Positions 56,218 to 64,000 of a stretch of 64,000 nucleotides of DNA are shown in pieces. Every line of letters starts with the position of its first letter. Within the stretch, counting starts at the first letter, position 1. The notes beneath the pieces were generated by a model. It saw nothing but the letters and a program-made list of their open reading frames with translations, did not search any database and was not told where the DNA came from. Made by a program: the position numbers and the translations under genes. The stretch comes from Mya arenaria (taxonomy: Eukaryota > Mollusca > Bivalvia > Myida > Myidae): contig NC_069134.1 of NCBI RefSeq assembly GCF_026914265.1, forward strand, positions 68,503,594-68,567,593, given 5' to 3'.

Positions 56218-57484
56218 ATTTGTCACTGGCTCCCGGGTTCCCAAGAAAGTCAAATTTTACGGAGGGATACCTGAGAATCTCCAAGTCAGATTTCCAGCCA
56301 GGACACCATAGTTATCAAGCAGAAAGTTCGATAGAAACCACAGACATATCATGTTATAGCATTTCCTCCATATGCTTGTAATATAGCTGGATGCGTTTTC
56401 TGCACTGTATTTCTTTGTGTACAAGGTTATTCAAAAAGTTCTGGTATAAATGATATAACATGTTAAACTTGGCCATTTTACTCAACACACCATTTCACGT
56501 CCACAACTCCGGACAAAATTATACTACGTCTTAATACTATTAATGTCTTTTTGACACTGTTGTTCAATCATACGTTTCTTTATGTATGACGTGACGGCTA
56601 AGTGAAATAAAGATGCTTGTTCTGTATTTGTTGATAACTGGAGAATAATTGGACCTAAGGTTCTCAAACTTAATAGGGAGGCAGTTGGCCCCTATTGATT
56701 TTAAGGTCAGTAGGCCAATAACCTCGCTCACGACCTTGAACACCAGAACTATGTCAAATTGATAACTAGAGTATCTTGAGTCTAAGATCCTCAAACTTTG
56801 TATGCAGGTTGGTCATGACCTGCAGATGACCTCGATTGATGTAGGGGCATATATGTTTTGTAAGCTGGCCTTGGGTCATATATAATATGCATATAAAATG
56901 GCAAACCAGTTACTAGTTGTTACTACGTATTACTTAGCTAATCAGTAGTAAGCATGTATAGATTTTAATCCGGTAAATTGGTAAAATTAAACAGAATTAG
57001 GGTGAGTAGACAAAATATATTCTTGACCACTAAGCTGGCTAAAGGGTTATTAGTATGCGTTTACTAAGATAAAATGATAATATCATATTTGTCGCATTAA
57101 ATCATTTATTGTTTGCTAATTTATACTGATAACCTTCAACCAGTATATAGTATGTGACAGTTTGTCATGTGCTGGAAATCCAAAAATAGAAATATCAGTT
57201 CGGATAAACCGTTCACTAAAGTTCACATGTGTTTACTTTCACATATACAGGTCATGTTAATTACAAGTGTACCCACATATAAATGCACTTAAATCACATG
57301 TGATCATGTGAATGTAGTGTCCGTCTGTCCGTGTTTTCATTGATAACCCCCTGAGAAAGGCCAAACAAACTACCATTAGTAATATCATTTAAGCGACAGA
57401 AGATACAAAGTGAAGACAAAGTTTGTCTCTAACAATATTATGGTCAAATTATATATGTGAAGTACCATGGTATTTATACATTGT
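56218..57484. other. ALKBH7 3' UTR and intergenic sequence
   Basis: Contains the ALKBH7 poly(A) signal. Beyond it the sequence is AT-rich with no recognised gene. Confidence 0.4.
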
Positions 57485-57925
57485 TAATCCCCCGCCACGC
57501 CGTGGGGAGGTGGTTATAGGAATGCACTTCATCCGTCCGTCAGACTGTCTGTCTGTTCGTAACAATTCGAGTCCGGGCTATAACTTACTTATGCATTGAT
57601 GGATTACAATATAACTCGGTACAAATGTTATCCTTATTTAGAAAATGTGCAGTGACCTTGACTCGGGTCCATTCCTGAAAGGTAAAGGTCACACGATATA
57701 TTTAAAGATCAGAGAACACATGCTTGTGTCCGCAGTATTACTTACGTATGCATTGATGGATTACCATATACTTTGGTACAAATGGATCTGATTGAGTTAC
57801 CTACTTATTGGGAACTTTTGTTGTAAAAACATAAACATTTCTCCTGAATCTTATCAATTTCCTAGTATTTTGAAAAACAACGGCAGTTGACATAGCCGTC
57901 CTTAGGACTGCCTTGTATATCTTGT
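57485..57925. repeat. Dispersed repeat (CCGCCACGCCGTGGGGAGG type)
   Basis: Opens CCCCCGCCACGCCGTGGGGA with CATCCGTCCGTC-rich sequence and ends GACATAGCCGTCCTTAGGAC. It has an internal ~130-bp near-duplication (TTACTTATGCATTGATGGAT and TTACGTATGCATTGATGGAT). A bivalve-style repeat by appearance. Confidence 0.6.
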
Positions 57926-59222
57926 TTTGGTACATTTGAATTATAGTCATTGAGTTTATCCTTTAATAAGTTTAGATTTTTCAATTCAGTGATGATATTA
58001 ATAAAAACACGCGATGTAGAATGATTCTGCCTTTCATTGCAACAAGAGGAGGATTTCCGACCCTCCCAAACCCTTATGGCCGGACTTTAACCCAATAATT
58101 GCATCAGCTGTCAATTGACCTTGCTTAAGGCCAATTTGTCTCGTTATCACGATAATGCGCACTCATAATCACATTCTTTTACATGTAATGTTTGTGTTGA
58201 ACATAATTGGGATATGTTTTTAAGGTTCATTGTTGAATTATCCCATGAATGGAAATTGGATTTATTAAATGTCCGTGTTAATACGTATGCGTATTAGTCA
58301 GCTACTCTATCGTTAAGTGTTATGTTCAAACTGGAACGCTGAAATAACATCATCTGCCTATTATTTATATCGATGACTTTCATTTCTGGAAAGCCCTGTA
58401 TTTCATTTGTTTTTGAAAAATATAAATGCGTATTTCTCATGTTGTGAGAAAAGCAACACGCTGACTTGTGTTTGTGTAAGCATGTACTACTTACATAATA
58501 TATATATTAAAAACTCTTAGTTCCATTAACAGGTAATATAAAGTTACGCACCTGCACAATTTGAACCCATCTTTAAAAAACAACTGTTCCCTGTTGGGTA
58601 GCGATGGTAATTTTTGTATTCGTATAATTTGCATCTGCAGACTGATATAATACTTAATTCTTAATCATCCAAAATATAATTTCCTTTTATTCGACAGTTG
58701 TGTGCTTTAACTCACAACACGAAGAAAATTTGAGGAAGTGATACAAATTAGTGTTTTATCCTTTATTTAAAGGGAATGTATAATATTACTTCGGATTACC
58801 ATGCCGTGGAATTAAACACACTTCTGAAAGGAATTGAAGTAAGTGGACATTCAAGTATAAATGTATTTTTGTTTATTGTACAATGTATATAATTTAATAT
58901 GTAATTTGGACTTAAACAGTATGAATGAAAAAGGAAATAATGAGACTTTAAGTTAACATAATGATTATATTTCTGTTAACTTTGTCTTCTAAAGAATAAC
59001 ATATTTATTTAATTAAAATATACATAAATAATAGTCATCAGTACACAATACGATAGAAGCCCTTTAAAGGTATACATAACATGAAATCGGTTGTCTAATT
59101 CTTAGTATCGAAGAAAACATATTTTCTCTCTCGGTTTCAGTAAGAAAACAAATCTTAAGACAAAACAAAACTGCGACATCAGCAAACCGACTGTTTCACG
59201 GAATCGTCGGTGGTCTGTAACC
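57926..59222 (+). other. Upstream region and 5' UTR of the Rab-like gene
   Basis: An acceptor (CTCGGTTTCAG) at 59143 begins the exon that holds the Rab-like start codon. A donor at 58839 (ATTGAA|GTAAGT) could end a noncoding first exon; reading through that junction hits TAA at once, so the exon would be 5' UTR. The rest of the stretch is AT-rich intergenic sequence. Confidence 0.45.
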
Positions 59223-62200
59223 ATGACAACCGATCTTGCTTACAAGGTTGTGTTGCTAGGCGACCAGTATGTGGGCAAATCTTCTATCATGTTACGTCAC
59301 GTTCACGGCAGATTTACACCTAACTACGTACAGACGTACGGTACGTGGAGTTATTTAATATATTCGCCCGCCAATTGTTTTTTCGGAGTAGCCGTTTAAG
59401 ATTGATTTTGACCTAGTTTTTAGACCAAATGTATGTGTACATATAAAAGGTATTTATAAACACAGCAAATAAATCGTTTTGATTGGTTAATATCTTAATT
59501 GGAGAGGCACCAAAACGGGTGTGTCTTGAAAATACCATTCAATTATTTTTTCAACACTGAATGCCATTAGAAACATGAACTATATGGGAATATTTCTGAA
59601 AACAGTTCAAATTCTTGTCACGGTACTATCAAGATGAACCAACTCCACGGTAATGCGTAAAAACAAAATTTCTGAATAATTTACACTTTGAGCATATTGA
59701 TCGTTAAAACATGTTATAAAGGTAAAATAAAGCGACATCTTCCTTATACAAATCAGCATTTCACATGGTACGTGATTTTAATGCATGAAACCAAGGTTGC
59801 TTGTAAATGTTCCTATCATAGTTATGATCAGAACACGTATGGAAGTGTTTGTTGCACACCTCAGAAAGGTAGAATGAATCAATATTTGCTGATATTAATG
59901 GTGCTGCTTATTCACAACAGAATGGCAGACATTCAGATTGTGTTTGTCATCGGAAGGATTTTTCAGGATAAGTAGTTGCGGAGTATGGGATAGGTTCACC
60001 TTGATTTTCTTTCCTGTTGCCGGGTTTAAGAAGGAACTGTGCTAGGCTCTAATAAAATTATTATTCATTCGGAAGTTATGTTGTGTTCAACATTCTTCGT
60101 TTAGGTTGCCCTCTTGTATACCACCTAGATGTAAACAGTCAATTGTAACCACGGTCCCCCAGGTCATAACTCAAACTCTAATTTGTATATGAAGCTGAAG
60201 AAAAGTGCCAAAACCATTAGACACAATTTCAGCACATGGGTACTCAAAACCTGCAGGATTTCCTTAAATCAAAAAGTATTTCACATCGTCAACAGAACCT
60301 GATAAGACTAGACTGAATACCTGACCTAACTTCCATGAAACTTGTATGCGTCTATGAAAAAAAAATAAGGTCAAATATGGGTCGTGTTCGTTTTAATAGT
60401 AATAATGTTTACACACCCTTATCAACACCCCAAGGGTCACGTGTTGTCCCATCCTCAGACATTCAGAATAGTTGGTTGGTTCATGTACGGTAATGTATGC
60501 CACCGGGTCAAATTGTCTGAATACTTTGATTGCCCTACACATATAACCTACAATCCACTAGCAGAACAAGGCGAAGGGAGAGTCCACCACCCCTTAAATC
60601 GTACAAGTTTACTTTTTATATCAATAAAGGAGAACAAAAGTAAAAAAATACGCCCAAACTTCACCTTGTAAGTACAGAATTGTTTATAACCACCATATAA
60701 ACACTTTAAACCAAATAAATTTAGGTTCTGAGGGAGGGGTGTAAGTCAAAAAGGTAACGCCCCTATGATACGACCCCTCGTCAAATCCTGGATCCGCCCC
60801 TGTGAATCTGATTGCAACTTCATCAGAAAGTCTTTATAAAATCAGGCGAAAATGTGTCATTTTCATTCAACTAGTAGTCGCTGGATTACATGTTAAAACA
60901 GTTTCACCCCACTATAGAGATATTAATTAATAATACTAATGTTGAATGGTTTTATAATACTTCTAATCAGTTGTTTTGATTTCAATGAAACGCCTATAGC
61001 CTGATGAATGTCTACGAAAGAAACGAACGTACATATAAATGGTTTATTCGGGAAGAAATTACCGGTTGCGGCAAATAATTTTTTTGTCATTTCAGGGACA
61101 GAATTCGATAAATGGCGAACAAATGTCGATGGCGTTTCGGTGTTGCTGCGCATTTAGTAAGTATTCCATTGTGTTTGATTCTTGTTGTGGTTGCTACTGG
61201 TCGGATACCGGGTTCGAGGGCAGTGCCGGTTCCCAGTCCGATTATAGGTTTACTTGAATCAATCAGCCAGTCTGTCCGTCGTATTGAGCCCTTTTCTAAG
61301 AACGCAGAAATACGATGTGTTGGGCAAATAACCTACTTCTGTGAGTGCAAGGTCAATGTCATAAAAGTAGTTATTAATTTCATTGTGCGTCCGTTCTGTT
61401 ACTTCAAAAGTGATGATCCAAATTCAATAGTTTTCTTAGCACTAATACTTACAACAGAGAAGGTATGTGTCGCACACTACACACTGGTTTGTCGGTTAAA
61501 AGGTAAAGGCGGCTTTGTGCTTGTCGTTTCGTAAGGCCAGCTTTGTAACAACAAATGTCATAACAATTTGATATAACTTAGCACACATATTCGCCACATG
61601 CAGGCAATGTGCTGCATACTGCATACCCCCACCCCGACAAAAACAATTGTATAGTAAACAAGCTCTGTGTATTGACCTTAATCTAATTGCCTAATTGTCT
61701 CATCAGATCTCCAATCTGAGTATCCTGCCGTGCAGTTTTGGAGGTTTTATTACAGAAATGGACCATAAATGGCCTTAAGCCAATAAACAAATAAACAGGA
61801 AATTGGCCCCTACTGTGACACCAGCTGAAATAGCAGGAGATGCACAGCTGGGGATTATCATGCCAAACATTCCTTAAACTAGGCCGTTAAGGCTCTGAGC
61901 AGTTCTTGCGTCTATTAACTTGATATACAGGTAGAGTCATCACCAACACTACCACAATCTCTATATGCGTAACGGACCTTCTTAATCATGACATTTTTTC
62001 AGGTTAGTTTGGTGGGGTATGTTATCATTGAAATAATTTCAGCGACTCGATGGGGCAGACGACCGGTTATCAAGAGCGTCTACAAGGACGCACTGGGGAG
62101 TATACCACCGGAAGTCCAAATTAACGTAGATGTTCATTTCAGCATTATTGTAGGGCATGAAGACATATTGACGATGGTCAATATGTCAACAGGAACGTCC

Positions 62201-63954
62201 TGGTTACCCTACCGACGGACGCTAATACTATATTATACAGTCGAACCCCGATGACTCGAACTTCGAGGGACCGGCGTTAATACCTCGAGTCTCGGAAAGT
62301 TCGAGTCAAGCGGGAATAAAAAGCGTTCAGTTTCAAGAAATCGGTCCTTGACATTCAGTTCGAGCTAACCAAGAATTCGAGCCAAGCGATTTCGAGCCAA
62401 CGGGGCTCGACTGTATGTCCATTTCAGCGACTCTGCAATGGGGCAGGCTGACGCGCGGTGGTCAAGAGAGTCTTCAAGGACGTCAATCGGATCTTTATAC
62501 GCAACATCTTTAATATCGTTGTTATAAATTTCAGCGACTCCATGGGACAGGCAGACATGCGGACGGTGGTGAGGAGTGTCTACAGGGACGCCCACGGGAT
62601 CCTTCTTGTGTTTGATTTCTCCCGGAAGTCAACACTCGATCAAGCGAAGGAATGGCTGAAAATGATTGAGGAGGTACTGATGCAAAAACATATTTATTTA
62701 TAAGTTAGATGACATGAAGGTAATTTCTAATTATTTAGAATAGTCGAAGTGTGCGTAGCGAACGAGCCCTTCATAATCATAAAGATATTACTTCAGATTA
62801 CCTAACTGACTTAGAGTACAACCTTATTGGCTGACACATTGTGAACGCAAAATCTGACGAGAGGGAGAATTTGTTTCGGAAGAGATGAGTGGCAGTAGTT
62901 GAAGTTGAGATTCCTAAAGATTAAGCCTTGTACTTATAATAACTGCCTATCTGCAATTTCATTGGCTGAAAATGAAGATTGTATTCTAAACACCATCATA
63001 CATATATTTGAACTAAATTGTTTCGTTTGAATGTCTTTATGATGAAATCTTAATATAGCTGGAACATGATTAATTGATAATTACTATATTGTATCGTTTT
63101 TCATATCGAAACCTTGCCTTTGTTGATGACCTAACATAATGATAGAACTTTTTCCTGTTTATAGAACAACACGAGGTGTGTTGTTTTAGGCAACTCCTTT
63201 AAATAATGCAACACATTTAAATGCATGGATATCTACCGACATTTTAGACCTGTCCAGAGCGACCTGAAATGATTCTGGTCGGGAACAAGGCGGACCTCGA
63301 CGAGAACCACGACTCAACGAACTTGAAGTCCGCGAAACAGGTACGTCATTAAGTTTGAGGCATTGATATGTTTTATATATTCCGAATCCCTGATGTAACG
63401 AAAGGATGAAAAACAAATGCTTACGTGTTATAGGTGTCAATATATATCTATAGTTTTTCTGATTTGATAACCCTTATGGTACGTTAAATATCAAGTTCAT
63501 TGAAAACAGAGGACGGGTTAATAACTTCCAAGTCACGGTTCAATACTCAAACAAAGTACTACACATATTTTGATCAAACTTGTATAACTGTTCACTAAGT
63601 TCTAATACAGGCGTTGCGCTACGTCGGCACTTTAGGCCCGTGTCTTATACATTTTTTTATAAAAGCAATTGTGTCGCTGTTGCCTCTGATCTAAAAACAA
63701 TTGTATATAGTAAATACAATTTTGATTAGCAAATAAGTATTGCAAAATGTTACTGGATCAACCAAGTGTGCTGTCGAACGTTTGCACTCGCTTTCAGTGA
63801 TATTGGGCTTAGAAAGGTTGTGTTTGTTTTGCAGACTGCGGAATCTCTGGGACTGGAGTTGGTCACTGTGAGTGCCAAAACTGGGGAAAATCTCGACCAC
63901 GTCTTCTCTCTCATCAGCCAAAAACTCGTCAAAAACACACCAAAAGTATTTTAG
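59223..63954 (+). CDS. Divergent Rab-like small GTPase
   Basis: Five exons: 59223-59340, 61096-61156, 62535-62673, 63248-63340, 63835-63954; phases 1, 2, 0, 0 agree; 176 residues to TAG. All G motifs are present: P-loop GDQYVGKSS, switch I Thr in VQTYGTEF, Walker B/switch II as YDSMGQADMR (DTAGQ is usual), NKAD and SAK. VYRDAHGILLVFDFSR matches Rabs. The product should be a GTP-binding switch in membrane traffic, but I cannot assign a subfamily. It ends LVKNTPKVF without the C-terminal prenylation cysteines of true Rabs and is about 25-30 residues short. AAAA|GTATTT just before the stop could be a donor to an exon outside the window. Confidence 0.87.
59341..61095. other. Intron 1 of the Rab-like gene
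   Basis: AT-rich with no recognised repeat ends or exons. Short ORFs at 59688-59975 and 60384-60671 have no domain features. Confidence 0.4.
61690..61890. repeat. Dispersed repeat copy
   Basis: GGCCCCTACTGTGACACCAG...AAACATTCCTTAAACTAGGCC is the inverted counterpart of the sequence at 29125-29235, so the family is present in two genes of this window. Confidence 0.65.
62031..62100 (+). pseudogene. Degenerate copy of the Rab-like switch II exon (copy A)
   Basis: ATTTCAG|CGACTCGATGGGGCAGAC... and AGCGTCTACAAGGACGC parallel the true exon at 62535 including its acceptor. A small deletion in the middle breaks the frame. Downstream similarity fades, so only the 5' half of the exon is duplicated. 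Confidence 0.7.
62236..62415. mobile_element. Tc1/mariner-like MITE
   Basis: Ends TACAGTCGAACCCCG and, inverted, TACAGTCGAGCCCCG are flanked by TA. The interior is a set of TCGAG-type palindromes. 180 bp, noncoding. It lies between the two degenerate exon copies. Confidence 0.8.
62421..62500 (+). pseudogene. Degenerate copy of the Rab-like switch II exon (copy B)
   Basis: ATTTCAG|CGACTCTGCAATGGGGCAGG, then TGACGCGCGGTGGTCAAGAG and GTCTTCAAGGACGTCAAT align with the true exon at 62535. There is an in-frame 3-nt insertion and later a frameshift. It keeps an acceptor but has no matching donor. Confidence 0.72.
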
Positions 63955-64000
63955 TAATTCCTCTTTCGTGTTTGTTTACTGACATGTCTGTGGTTTCATG

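Overview
The window is animal nuclear DNA with intron-rich genes, about 35% GC and many interspersed repeats. Repeat families such as the element at 5575-6315, with its 'TCGACTATTCGAAGAATA'-type end and '..GAGCGCGCTGTCTTACGAC' end, together with tRNA-derived SINEs and many small MITEs, point to a bivalve mollusc. That assignment is inference from repeat style. The gene content (a latrophilin-like receptor, CFAP57, ALKBH7 and a Rab-like GTPase) fits any lophotrochozoan.

Layout. (1) About 876-38.1 kb, plus strand: one large adhesion G-protein-coupled receptor gene, 5'-incomplete. Exon by exon it encodes a C-type lectin domain (876-2774), a Thr/Pro-rich stalk and hormone-receptor domain (12523-13389), a GAIN domain with an intact GPS cleavage site (17305-19252), seven membrane segments (19674-37172) and a short tail ending at 37863. 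The reading frame closes across the listed core exons (881 codons plus stop). Introns hold MITEs, two hAT transposons with 8-bp target duplications, a SINE, two hairpins and large minisatellites. (2) 40258-52.6 kb, minus strand: complete CFAP57 (axonemal WD40/coiled-coil protein, 19 coding exons, 1211 codons). (3) 52714-56007, plus strand: ALKBH7, a mitochondrial AlkB-type dioxygenase, head-to-head with CFAP57 across a short divergent promoter carrying an RFX X-box-like motif. (4) 59223-63954, plus strand: a divergent Rab-like small GTPase that may continue beyond the window.

The most unusual signal is in the receptor gene. At least five introns carry tandem arrays that begin 0-85 bp after a 5' splice site, and two arrays are built from the exon/intron junction itself. 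The array at about 30.48-33.86 kb repeats the last ~30 nt of the TM3-TM4 exon plus its donor about 75 times, giving dozens of near-perfect decoy 5' splice sites. A second notable point is an 84-nt symmetric exon (27550-27633) that would insert 28 residues into intracellular loop 1. Without it, the loop aligns with vertebrate latrophilins without gaps. Two intronic hairpins (10614-10683 and 9382-9473) resemble pre-miRNAs. The genes are otherwise functionally unrelated neighbours, except that CFAP57 and ALKBH7 share a promoter region.
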